This document shows positions 34,101 to 43,699 of a stretch of 64,000 nucleotides of DNA, one piece after another. Within the stretch, counting starts at the first letter, position 1. Every line of letters starts with the position of its first letter. Made by a program: the position numbers and the translations under genes. Below the pieces are notes generated by a model. That model had not been told where the DNA came from, ran no database searches, and saw only the letters and a list, made by a program, of their open reading frames with translations. This DNA is from Stomorhina lunata (taxonomy: Eukaryota > Arthropoda > Insecta > Diptera > Rhiniidae). The stretch is from assembly GCA_933228675.1 (NCBI GenBank), contig OW121742.1, forward strand, positions 33,708,718 to 33,772,717, in the 5' to 3' direction.

Positions 34101-35257
34101 AAAGTTGATTTAGTCATATCCTTCTGACTGTCTGTCTATCTGTCTGTTGAAATCAAGTTTGTGGAGCTCCTGGTGGGTGTACCCAGACGAATTATACACC
34201 AGTTTCATTAAAATCGGTCCATAAACACCCGAGATATCGCTAAAATACTAAACTTCGATGACGAATTTTAAAATTAAAAAAAACAGTTTTTTTTTTAATT
34301 TTTAATTCTCATCGAATTTTGAATTTTGTCGATATCTCTGGTGTTTATAGACCGATTTTGATAAAATTTAATAGCATGTTGTGTTGGAGTATTTTCTAAA
34401 TCTGATATATAATTCATTTTTTTTTTTTAATACTGTTTAAAAAAATAAATTAAATTTGTCAATTTGCGTACATCGATATCTTTTGCTTTGGCGATATCTC
34501 GGTTATTGATCTACCGACTTTGGTGAATGATTTCCCAAAATTTGATATACAGTTCAAAAAACTTTTAAAAAAAAACATAGTTTTTGGAAAAAACATAGTT
34601 ATTTTGACAAATACAGTTATTAAAAAAAATAATAATTCTCATCGAATTTTGAATTTTGGCGATATCTCTGGTGTTTATAGAAAATAAAAAATTTGTAATT
34701 TAGCATCGAATTTCGAGTTTTGGCTATATCTCAGTTGTAAGTAGAACTATATGTTGCAATTTAATAGTGTACTTCGTAGAACACTATTAACATCATATAC
34801 CTATATATAAGTTATGTCAGTATGCCATCTAGAAGCTCATCAAACTTGATTTCAGCATACCGAAATATGTCTTAAATAAGTGACTTTTGAACATTATGAT
34901 GGCCTTTATTCATATCTTACGTAGGTATTGTTGTCAAAAGCCTAATCTAAATAGGTCCGCTAAATTATCTCATTAAAGGAACCATTTCATGGGTCCTCTA
35001 ATTTTAAAGATATATGCATTTAAATACGACCTCTCTCAAGGTGCGAAATGTTACAATGTTGTGTAATTTCTGAAATTGTTTGTATTTCAATCTACCTCTA
35101 ACCTCTACCTCTAATGTTTTAGACCCAATATAAAGCAAGGTTATTCACGAATTAAAGTATTATTCATATATCACCTAAAAATTAAATATATGAGGATATA
35201 CATACATTTAAAAGGCGTGTTAATTATCGACATTTGAAACTTGTTCAGATTATAAAA

Positions 35258-35347
35258 TCAATATATATACATATAATGGGTGTTTTTTTTTAAAGATATA
35301 TATCAATATATATACATATAATGGGTGTTTTTTTTTAGAGGTATAGA
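35258..35347. repeat. 45-bp tandem duplication of the mariner left end and flank
   Basis: TCAATATATATACATATAAT plus GGGTGTTTTTTTTT occurs at 35258 and again at 35303. The flank and first bases of the terminal inverted repeat are duplicated, leaving a decoy end 45 bp outside the real one. Confidence 0.85.
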
Positions 35348-36390
35348 ACTTCGAATTGAAATAAAACACAAGAAACTCGTTATAATGTCCATCAATTTGG
35401 CTTTATTGGAAGGATAATTTTATGCCATTAATGTTTAAATATGATTTCGGGCATTTGGCCGCCGCGGCTGGCTCGAATAAAGCCAATTCTACAGGTCCAA
35501 TTTTCCAGTACTTTTTCGAGCATATGGGGCCGTATGTTGGCAATAACGCCACGAATGTTGGCTTAAAAGTCCCCTAACGTTTCTGGTTTGTTGGCGTAGA
35601 CGAGCGACTTCACATATTCCCAAAGAAAATAATCCAGTGGTGTCAGAAGTATGGCCCAATGACTCCACCAGCCCATAGAGCACACCAAACAGTCAGTTTT
35701 TGTGGATGTAATGGCGTCTCAAGGGTCTCATGTGGATTCTCTTCACTCCAAATGCGGCAATTTTGCTTGTTGACGTAGCCATTCAACCAAAAATGAGCCT
35801 CATTACTGAACAAAATTTTGCGATGAAAATCAGCATCGAGATCAATCTCATTTTCGGCCCATACACCAAAATCACGACGCATTGCATGGTCTCGCGGCTT
35901 TAATTCTTGCACAAGCTGCATCTTGTAAGGTCGCAAGCCAAGATCTTTAAGCAAAATCTTCCATAAAGTTGATGGACAAAGGTCCAATTGCTGTGCACGG
36001 TGGCGAATCGATTCATTCGGGTCCTCTTCAACACTTTGCTCTACAGCGGCAATTGTTTCTTCGGTGCGCACTGTTCGACGTCGCTGCGGATGCGTATTAT
36101 CACATAGAGTAAACGTAGTGCGAAAACGATCCATGGTTTACCGAATTAACTGCTCTGATGGACGTTTATGTCGACCATAAAATGGACGGAGCTTGCGGTA
36201 AACTTCGCGAACTGAACCATTATTTTCGAAATAAATTTGCACGATTTGCAAGCGTTGTTCTTTTGTCAACCTGTTCATGATGAAATGGCAAACCAAACTA
36301 AATATTAATCACTTGACAGCTGACAAAATGGCCGCCAGTTAAAAAAGTGATGCCAACTTAAAGTTCTATACCTCAATAAAAAACACCCGA
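35321..36390 (-). mobile_element. Mariner/Tc1-superfamily transposon, 1070 bp, defective
   Basis: Inverted ends GGGTGTTTTTT ... GAGGTATAGAACTT are visible at 35323 and, inverted, up to 36388. TA dinucleotides at 35319-35320 and 36391-36392 fit the superfamily's TA target duplication. The element carries a broken transposase frame on the minus strand. Confidence 0.88.
35428..36278 (-). pseudogene. Broken mariner/Tc1-type transposase (DDE_3-like)
   Basis: In intact relatives this enzyme cuts and pastes the element. The frame can start at the ATG at 36278 (MNRLTKEQRLQIVQIYFEN, a helix-turn-helix-like N-terminus). It is cut by an in-frame TAA at 36138-36140 just before TMDRF, then stays open to GGVIGPYF. 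The HTH/linker part (ESIRHRAQQLDLCPSTLWKI) and the family block GYVNKQNCRIW are clear. The first catalytic aspartate, expected as FSDEAHF, is asparagine here (FSNEAHF, codon 35802-35804). Near 35650 a deletion with frameshift removes the region with the second and third catalytic acids and rejoins at TPLDYFLWEYVKSLVYANKP. A further stop lies at 35564-35566, with the C-terminus ending MPEIIFKH. Inactive by at least four lesions. Confidence 0.85.
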
Positions 36391-36549
36391 TATTAGTATT
36401 TTTGTAGGATTCACCTAAATCAGTCTTCGGAAACATACATACTTGTAATTGACCAAAAACTCTTTCCAGTCTTTACTTTACTTTTGTAACATCATTGGTG
36501 AAGGGTATTTAAGGTTCGACATACCCGAACATAGCACTCTTACTTGTTT

Positions 36550-36758
36550 CAATAAATTTTGAAAGCAAAATTTCGAGAATTATAAAACAAAACAACAACA
36601 AAGAAAAGATAAAACTGAAAAATGTTGCTTGTTTCTATGCAGATGATAATCATCGCTTTATGTTGATTTTTGTTGGACACAATAATTCGTATTTATTCTG
36701 TCCCTCAAATAAGATATAATGTTTGGTTTATGCTCTGCCTAAAATTAGATATAGTCCT
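36550..36758. other. Short AT-rich interval
   Basis: No feature recognised between the dispersed element and the hAT target duplication. Confidence 0.4.
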
Positions 36759-36766
36759 CCTGAAGT

Positions 36767-37981
36767 CAGGGCTGCCAGATTTGGTGTTTTGGCCCCAAAG
36801 TTGGGGATATTCAAACTTGAAAAAGGCGAAAAAAAAATTGGTTTGGGGCTTGGGGATTTTGTTGGGGATTCACTCAAATTTGTTGGGGATTTTCTTGGGG
36901 AAATTATAACTGGTAAATTTAAAACTTCATATTTTATTAATAAAGGAAAATAGTTTGAAATAAAGAATGATTCGTTTCTTGATATAAAAATTGCATCCAA
37001 TTATGGGTCAGAATTGGAAAATAAACTACCAAACTGTTAATATGTCAAGTCAAGAAAGGTACATTTAAAAATTAATTGTTTTAATTATAAAAAGAAAAAA
37101 ATATTAAATGAAATGACATTACGTTTACCACATAATTTGAATATTTTCAAGCAAGTAATACTTTGACATGCAAAAATGTATAAAACCAATATCTCAACTA
37201 AAATTCAGTGATCGAGAATACTCCCAATTGACGTCTACGAAACTCAATGAAATAAACTTTCTTTCACAAATTGGAATACCATATTCGAAATGCCGTCAAT
37301 CTTAATTGAATTTTGGCCAAAAGTTTATAAATTTCAAGATCTTGCCTGTACACATCACTATAAAGAATGTTAGCGGTTCCTACAAGCAATGACTGTGTAG
37401 AGCGAGTATTTTCAGTTATGAGTTTAACAACAAAACATAATAACCAAATTTATTGTCAAGAATTTCAACCGACAACTGGAATGTTAGAAAATTTAATTCA
37501 AAAAAGTTAGTGCTGTTCACACACTTCATTTTTCATTCTCATGGTCTGTTTTTCCTTTACATATCTTTTGAATATGCGTTCACACACGAACATTTTCTTC
37601 ATCAGATTCAATTCAATTTTTCTCAAATTTTACACAAATTTTCAAAATTTTCGTAAGCTTGTTATCAATTTCAATTCCGTCAAATTTTCTGACTTCATGA
37701 GCCTAACTTGACTGGTGTGAAAGTAAACTTATGTATAGTTTTACTCACCTAATTTTTAATTTATGATTCTGAAGTTTACGAATTACTAGATTTCTAATAT
37801 TTGATTATTTAAATTTGTAATGATTGTAAGCATATAAAACTATTTTTGTATTAATAAAATCGATCTCTTCATTTAATTAAATCAAAAATGTAAGCAAATA
37901 CGTTTTTTATGAATTGGGGATTTTTGGGGCTAAAAATTTAAAAATTTGGGGATGGTGACCAAAAAGTATCTGGCAGCCCTG
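36767..37981 (+). mobile_element. hAT-superfamily transposon, 1215 bp, defective
   Basis: Inverted ends CAGGGCTGCCAGAT (36767-36780) and ATACTTTTTGG/ATCTGGCAGCCCTG at the right (to 37981). A perfect 8-bp target duplication CCTGAAGT lies at 36759-36766 and 37982-37989. End sequence and 8-bp duplication are diagnostic of hAT. The subterminal regions are rich in TTGGGGATTTT on both sides. It carries only a short transposase relic. Confidence 0.93.
37292..37503 (+). pseudogene. Relic of hAT transposase C-terminus (dimerisation region)
   Basis: One frame reads ILIEFWPKVYKFQDLA (37300-37348). After a frameshift another frame reads LAVPTSNDCVERVFSVMS (37370-37423), followed by LTTKHNNQ and a stop at about 37502. 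The P-x-S-N/S-x-x-x-E-R-x-F-S motif is the conserved core of the hAT C-terminal dimerisation domain. Nothing of the catalytic core is recognisable upstream, so the element would depend on another source of transposase. Confidence 0.75.
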
Positions 37982-37989
37982 CCTGAAGT

Positions 37990-38160
37990 GATGACCTAAT
38001 CAACCATCGAAACGCGTCGAGGAGAGGTTTCCCCATCAACATTTTTTAGGTTTTATCAAAAAACTATTTATTACAGTAATAAATAATTGTAATAAATTGG
38101 GATCTAAGTGCAATACACTACAGTTTGACTTTTTAATTAAATGTTTGATGTCCCAAAAAT
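37990..38160 (+). repeat. Dispersed repeat A, copy 2
   Basis: Landmarks ACCATCGAAACGCGTCGAGG, GGTTTCCCCATCAACATTTT, TTTTATCAAAAAACTATTTA, TTACAGTAATAAATAATTGT, AAGTGCAATACACTACAG, AATTAAATGTTTGATGTCCC. Same family as 18723-18880 and 63682-63815. The hAT element sits directly beside it; 'CTCCTGAAGTGATGACCTAATC' is restored if the hAT and one duplication are removed. Confidence 0.8.
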
Positions 38161-38226
38161 TTTGGAAAAACCCTTTAGAAAAAAAATTCGGAAGTTAAAA
38201 AAAAAAACTAATATTAAATCTGCTGA

Positions 38227-38420
38227 ACAGCTGTGGTATAGCAGGTTAGTCATTCGCCTTGTATACCAGAGGTCCCAAGTTCAATCCTCGACCAGATCCA
38301 ATTGAAAGAAAATTAATTTTGAAAAAAGTGGCGGTTCACCTCATAACTCAGTTAGCCGACCACTAAGCAAAAAAGATATCACATTTAGTCTGTAATTATT
38401 AATTTCTTTTGAAAATTACA
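38227..38420 (+). repeat. tRNA-like SINE with longer body
   Basis: A box TGGTATAGCAGG (38234-38245) and B box AGTTCAATCC (38278-38287). CTTGTATACCAGAGGTC between them resembles the anticodon arm of a tRNA-Thr(TGT) as I remember it. The acceptor ends do not pair, so it is not a tRNA gene. A 130-bp body follows, ending near CTGTAATTATTAATTTC, which resembles the tail of the other SINE copies (CTGTAATTATCAATTT). Confidence 0.6.
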
Positions 38421-38476
38421 CTGTGCCAGTTGAAAAATCGACAAAAGAGAGATGTAGTTAGTAAAGACAATTGGAC

Positions 38477-39447
38477 TACTTACTCACTTACTTAAATGGC
38501 CTATTGTAACAACCTGTTTAGGTCAAAGACCGAGCATATTTTAGAATTCCATGCGCTTCTATCTTGTGCGCATATTCTCCAATTTCTTATGCCAAGTTTT
38601 GAAAGATTTTCTTCTACTTGGTCTTTCCATCGAAGTTTTGGGCGCCCTCTTCTACGAGTTCCCTCAGGATCATTATCAAACACTTTTCTTGCCGGAGTAT
38701 TTTCATCCATTCGCACAACATGTCCTAGCCAGCGCAGCCGCTGTTGCTTAATGCGTTTTACTATGTCTATGTCAGCGTATAACTCATACAGCTCATGATT
38801 CATTCGATGTCGATACTCATTGTTGACGCAGACTGGTCCAAATATTTTTCGTAGGATTTTCCTCTCAAACACTCCAAGGATAGCTTCATCTGCCTGTGCA
38901 AGTACCCATGATTCTGCACCATACAGTAACACGGGTAGTATAAGCGTTTTATATAGCGTAATTTTAGTTCTAACGGAGAGGACTTTATTTCTTAGCTGTT
39001 TGCTTAGGCCAAAATAGCATCTATTGGCATGTATTATTCTACGTTTAATTTCAAAGCTTATATCATTGTTGATGTTCACAGCGGTACCAAGGTATACAAA
39101 TTCTTTTACAACTTCGAAGCTATAGTTTTCTACGGGCACATGTGATCCAATTATAGTGGTCTGTCTACCTGAAGAAACCATCAGTTTTGTTTTTGATTCA
39201 TTTACAGCTAGGCCCATTTTGTTTGATTCCTTCTCGATATTGGAAAAGGCGGCAGTTACCTCGCGTAAAGTGCGCCCCATAATATCAATGTCATCGGCAT
39301 ACGCGAGTAGCATATGTTTTCTATTGAAGATTGTTCCACTTGTATTAACTGCTGCATCTCGTAAGATTTTCTCTAGCACAATATTGAAGAGATCACATGA
39401 TAGACTATCACCTTGTCTGAAACCCCGTTTAGTTATGAAAGACAATT
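38477..39447 (-). mobile_element. RTE-type LINE, 5'-truncated, with AAGT/GAGT tail
   Basis: The minus strand carries the last third of a reverse transcriptase frame (38501-39447) and, 3' of its stop, only a few bases before the tail AAGTAAGTGAGTAAGTAG (38477-38494). A very short 3' UTR with a short tandem tail is characteristic of RTE elements. At 39448 homology stops and a different repeat begins, so the element lost its endonuclease and most of the RT. Confidence 0.8.
38501..39447 (-). pseudogene. RTE reverse transcriptase, C-terminal fragment
   Basis: About 315 residues in one uninterrupted frame. In intact elements this enzyme copies the LINE RNA at the target site. Visible from the N side: RT motif 4 KRGFRQGDSLSCDLFNIVLE, then motif 5 LLAYADDIDIMG with the catalytic YADD, the NESKTKLMVSSG block, VKEFVYLGTAVN, LPVLLYGAESWVL, FERKILRKIFGP, the basic RLRWLGHVVRMD, and RGRPKLRWKDQVEENL near the C-terminus. 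These blocks match insect RTE 'endonuclease-reverse transcriptase' proteins. The fingers region and the apurinic-type endonuclease are missing, and no initiator is present, so it cannot be functional alone. The open frame suggests a fairly recent insertion. Confidence 0.88.
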
Positions 39448-39590
39448 GGAGGAGGTTGCGCAAGAAATATTCGCGTAACTCAAAAACTGTTTATTTTTTT
39501 TAACTAAATAAAAAACAGAAATTCGGAAACAAAATTATCTTTCAGAAACACTAATTACTTTTTAATCCGAGCAGTCAGTTTTTGAAAAAT
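39448..39590. repeat. Direct repeat B, copy 1
   Basis: GGAGGAGGTTGCGCAAGAAAT, AAAACTGTTTATTTT, AGAAACACTAATTA and TTTTTAATCCGAGCAGT match 39818-39955 in the same order and orientation. Nature unknown. Confidence 0.75.
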
Positions 39591-39817
39591 CACAAATATT
39601 TCCATTTTCCAAAAATATTTTTTTTTTGCTTTATCTTTACCTACTAGGTCTCCCTAGGTCTCTCGGTAAAAAAGTTATCAAAATCTAGCACAGTATTATC
39701 AATTTCTAATAGAAACACTCGATTTTGACCACTTTTTTTTACCGACAAAAGGGAGAAAAATCGAGTACGCTGAATCTAATGGTGTTCTAGCTTTCGAGAT
39801 ATAGTGTTATAAAAAAT
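39591..39817. other. Spacer between direct repeats B
   Basis: Contains GGTCTCCCTAGGTCTCTCGG and TCTAGCACAGTATTATCA; a similar text recurs near 40720 (ACTAGGTCTCCCTTTTGTCG, CTAGCACAGTAAAATTAT). So this may be one part of a larger broken element. Confidence 0.45.
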
Positions 39818-39955
39818 GGAGGAGTTTACGCAATAAATACATGCGTAAAAACAGTTTATTTTGTTGAATTAAGTGAAATAAAGAAACTCGACAACAAATT
39901 AATATTTTAGAAACACTAACATTTTTTTTTAATCCGAGCAGTTGCTTTGGAAATG
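39818..39955. repeat. Direct repeat B, copy 2
   Basis: Second copy of the 140-bp sequence at 39448-39590, 370 bp downstream and diverged by about 20 percent by eye. Confidence 0.75.
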
Positions 39956-39963
39956 AATTTAAA

Positions 39964-40668
39964 GAAAATGCTATAGTCGGTTAAGCCCGACCATACGATA
40001 CCCTTCACTACCAAGGTCAAAGGTGTTCCTTTTCCTATATTAAGACAAATATTTGCAAAATTTTGCAATCATAAAAACATTTTCTCAAAACTTATATATT
40101 TAAGCTGTTTCCGTCATTTGGACTTATATGCTAGGGTCAAATGTGGACCGATTATATCGAAAATTGGCAAATTGATTACACTGGTTACAAAAATTATGTA
40201 TGCAAAAAAATAAACTTAAGATTCTCATTATCTTCAGATTTACGAGCGTTTTAGTGATTTTTGTCACATTTAGTGCGTTTGGACAAAAGAGTTTGTATGG
40301 GAGCTATGGTCAAATGAGGACCGAAATTTGCTACAGTGATTTAAGTTTACATAAGCAGTATTTGTTTTAAATTTTATGAAAAAATATTGATATTTGTGGC
40401 CAATATATCAATTCCGGGAAGTGGGACCTATGGGAGGTACCATTGATAATGGACTGATTTTGACCAAATCCAATAGCCATGGTCCCACTATCAAAAACAA
40501 TGATCTGTGCCAAATTTTATGAAATTATTTTTAGAATTGCGACCTGATCTTTGATTACATGGCTTATATGGGGGTACAGGTAGCCAGCCAGCCGTAATAT
40601 TTCTATGCGATACATACATCAGAACAAACTTAAAATACCCTTTCAGCCTATGGTGGTGAAGGGTATAA
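39964..40668 (-). mobile_element. Dispersed element, minus-strand copy related to 56267-57065
   Basis: The reverse complement starts TATACCCTTCACCACCATAG and ends at GGTATCGTATGGTCGGGCTT ... GACTATAGCATTTTC. The interior shares GGGACCATGGCTATTGGA, TACCTCCCATAGGTCCCACT, TCCCGGAATTGATATATTGG and others with the copy at 56267. No coding capacity beyond short chance frames. Confidence 0.8.
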
Positions 40669-41099
40669 AAACGGCTAGCACCATTGAGTTCAGCTTATTT
40701 GAATTGTCTTCACACACTAGGTCTCCCTTTTGTCGGGTTTTTGAACTAGCACAGTAAAATTATTCATTACCACAGCATTCTCCATCGGCAGTTAGCCGAC
40801 AACAATAACACGCCGTCGATGTAAAAGAAATTGAGTTCGCTGTAGAACAAAAAGCCTAAATAATGAATCTAAGTAACAGACAAGTAAGTGTGTTATATCA
40901 AGTTGTACATAATTCCCACGATATTCCAATTAGAACCAGGGGTACACTTAGACAATGAGCTGCATCCAATTCTTTTTTAAGACTCATTGAAAGGGACCTA
41001 CTTTTTAACTCCGGCTCTGAACGGCAAATGCATTAGTTAGAGAAGTTTTACATAGCCTAATACTCAATTACGAGTGCCTAAATATCTGAGCTAAGAGGC
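40669..41099. other. Non-coding stretch
   Basis: Nothing recognised apart from the GGTCTCCCTTTTGTCG phrase shared with 39645. No open frame or RNA gene. Confidence 0.4.
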
Positions 41100-42545
41100 A
41101 ATTTTTGGGAATATTTTTTAAAACAGAAATAAATTCTAATATTCAACAATTATAGATTTTCATATTCCTTTAGATATTTTCGATCCAAACCTTTTTTTTA
41201 GAAAAATTTTTATTAAAAATATTTTTCTTTGGAAAATTCATCGATAAAAATATTTCTCTTTGCGATAAAAGCTTTTTATAAACAAAAATTTTTAATAAAA
41301 AATTTTTGAGAAAACAATTTTCTATAGAAAAATTTTTGATAAAAAAATTTTCTATAGAAACATATTTGATGAAAAAATTTTCTCTAAAAAAATTTTTGTT
41401 GAAAAAATTTTCTATAGACAAATTTTTGATAAAAAAATTTTCTATAGAAAAATTTTTGATAAAAAAATTTTTCTATAGAAAAATTTTTGATAAAAAAAAT
41501 TTTCTATAGAAAAATTTTTGATAAAAGTTTTTGATAGAAAATTTTTTATAGAAAATTTTTGATAAAAATTTTTTATAGAAATTTTTTGATAAAAATTTTT
41601 TATAGAAAATTTTTGATAAAAAAAATTTTCTATAGAAAAATTTTTGATAAAAAAAATTTTCTATAGAAAAATTGTTGATAAAAAAAATTTTCTATAGAAA
41701 AATTGTTGATAAAAAAAATTTTCTATAGAAAAATTGTTGATCAAAAATTTTTCTATAGAAAAATTTCGGATAAAAAAATTTTCTATAGAAAAATTTCGGA
41801 TAAAAAAATTTTGAATAAAAAAATTTTGTATAGAAACATTTTGGATCGAAAAATTTTTTATGGAAAAATTTTTGATAAAAAAAATTTTTTTTTGATAAAA
41901 AAATTTTCTATAGAAAAATTTTTCATAAAAAAAAATTTTCTATAGAAAAATTTTTGATAAAAAAATTTTCTATAGAAAATTTTTGATAAAATAATTTTCT
42001 ATAGAAAAATTTTTGATAAAAAAATTTTCTATAGAAAAATTTTTGATAAAAAAAATTTTCTATAGAAAAATTTTGGATAAAAAAATTTTGATAGAAAAAT
42101 TTTTGATAGAAAAATTTTTGATAAAAAAATTTTGTATAGAAAAATTTTGGATAAAAAAATTTTGTATAGAAAAATTTTGGATAGAAAAATTTTGGATAGA
42201 AAAATTTTGATAGAAAAATTTTTCTATAGAAAAATTTTTGATAAAAATATTAAAAAAAAAGTGGAGTACAGTGGAGTTTTTTTTTGGATAAAAAAATTTT
42301 GTATAGAAAAATTTTGGATAAAAAAATTTTGTATAGAAAAATTTTGGATAGAAAAATTTTGATAGAAAAATTTTTGATAGAAAAATTTTTGATAAAAAAA
42401 TTTTGTATAGAAAAATTTTGGATAAAAAAATTTTGTATAGAAAAATTTTGGATAGAAAAATTTTGGATAGAAAAATTTTGATAGAAAAATTTTTCTATAG
42501 AAAAATTTTGGTAAAAATATTAAAAAAAAGTGGAGTACAGTGGAG
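41100..42545 (-). mobile_element. Array-carrying element, copy 3 (minus strand)
   Basis: Read on the minus strand it begins with TACTCCACTTTTTTTTAATA and TTTT (end near 42535), runs through tandem units of TATCAAAAATTTTTC then TATAGAAAATTTTTT, and finishes with AATTTTCCAAAGAAAAATAT, TTGGATCGAAAATATCTAAA, AATTTATTTCTGTTTTAAAA and ATATTCCCAA (to 41100). Both borders match the copy at 52856-53780. Within the array the wobble GATA/GGATA marks sub-variants. A segment of about 270 bp including the end motif is duplicated (end motif at 42244 and 42513). Lysine/phenylalanine-rich open frames are repeat read-through. Confidence 0.8.
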
Positions 42546-43699
42546 TTCTCATGCAGACCTAACTTTCTGACTTACATATTTTAAAAATGGTTTTATATGT
42601 ATTAACAATTGTATTGACCAAAAGAAATCGTAGAATGAAATGTAGAAAATTATTATTATTTAAAAATATTATTAAAAATGTTATTAATATAAAAATGTTC
42701 AAAACTGCAATTTCAAAAGTGATTTCATATATAAAAAGGTCTCCAAAATTGATGACCTCTGTATACAGTAAATGTTTTCATTTTAGAAATTGATAACAAC
42801 TATTTTTCTGAAACAATGAGATTGCAATTTAAAATAATTTAATTTAAAACAAAACAAAATATTAATTTAAAAATATAAATAAATTTTAATTAATTATATT
42901 GTCGCCCAAAAGAAATGACCCTAATCGAAATGACTTAAAAACGTGTTTCAGCTGAATTAAAATTGAATTAAAAAAGACGGGAGATAGAACATTTTTAAAA
43001 TTTTTCGTTTTCAATATATTATTTCCACAAAGATATTCTCTAGAATTTTTCATAAAAACCTCAATAAAATTTTTTAGATTTATTCACACCATGTGCCATC
43101 ATCTTTTGTACCAGTACTAAACCACAATAATAAAATAAATTTATTTAACAAAAGATTTTTGATTTAGATTAAATCAATTGCAACGAAATAAAATGCAGAA
43201 AATAAAACAAACCAACCAAAAAGTCCAACCAAACTCCATAATACGACTATACAATCGAATAAGAACCAAAAGCGAAAAAAACATCAAAATAAAAACGGTG
43301 ACAATCACATTTAAACTCAATTTAAAATAAATTTCTTTCTTTTAAGACACGACGAAATAAAAAAAATCAAATATATAGAGCGAAAAAAGTCTATAAATTT
43401 TCAAAAGAAAATAAATCTCAAGTAATAAGAGAATAATTGAAAAAAATATAATTTAAGAAAACGAAAAAAAAAAACATTGCGGAAGTGTTAATTAAATCTT
43501 CAAAGCAATATTTGCCTCCATAAAAAGAAACAAAAACTAGTAGATACTTTAGGTATTTTGTACTGCTATTACTAGATATTGCGACTTTTATATGATTCAT
43601 TACTTATTCAGTAATGAGGGAAAATGTATCATTAAATAGGTTTAATTAAAGACATGAGTATGCAATTCAAACATTTTTAACGAATTTTGGTGTTGAATA
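42546..43699. other. AT-rich non-coding stretch
   Basis: 42900-43450 is an A-rich sequence with AAACAAACCAACC and AAAAACGGTGACAATC, reminiscent of fly untranslated leaders, without supporting coding exon. Open frames at 42587-42793 (+) and 43418-43600 (-) have no domains. Confidence 0.35.

Larger units (their letters stand above)
33971..36549. mobile_element. Dispersed element (TATACCCTTCACC type) hosting a mariner insertion
   Basis: Starts TATACCCTTCACCAATAGGT and ends GGTGAAGGGTATTTAAGGTT then CATAGCACTCTTACTTGTTT, the same termini style as 56267-57065 and 39964-40668. The interior repeats phrases such as CGATATCTCTGGTGTTTATAG (near 34331 and 34660) and 'AAAATCGGTCCATAAACACC'. No open frame of its own. 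The TA-flanked mariner-type element 35321-36390 is nested in it, so the host copy is older. Confidence 0.6.

Noticed and set aside
36670..37000. Overlapping open frames on both strands near the hAT left end
   Set aside because: They cover the TTGGGGATTTT-rich subterminal region of the hAT element; no protein family is recognisable.
38496..39503. Plus-strand open frames over the RTE region
   Set aside because: They are antisense shadows of the reverse transcriptase frame.
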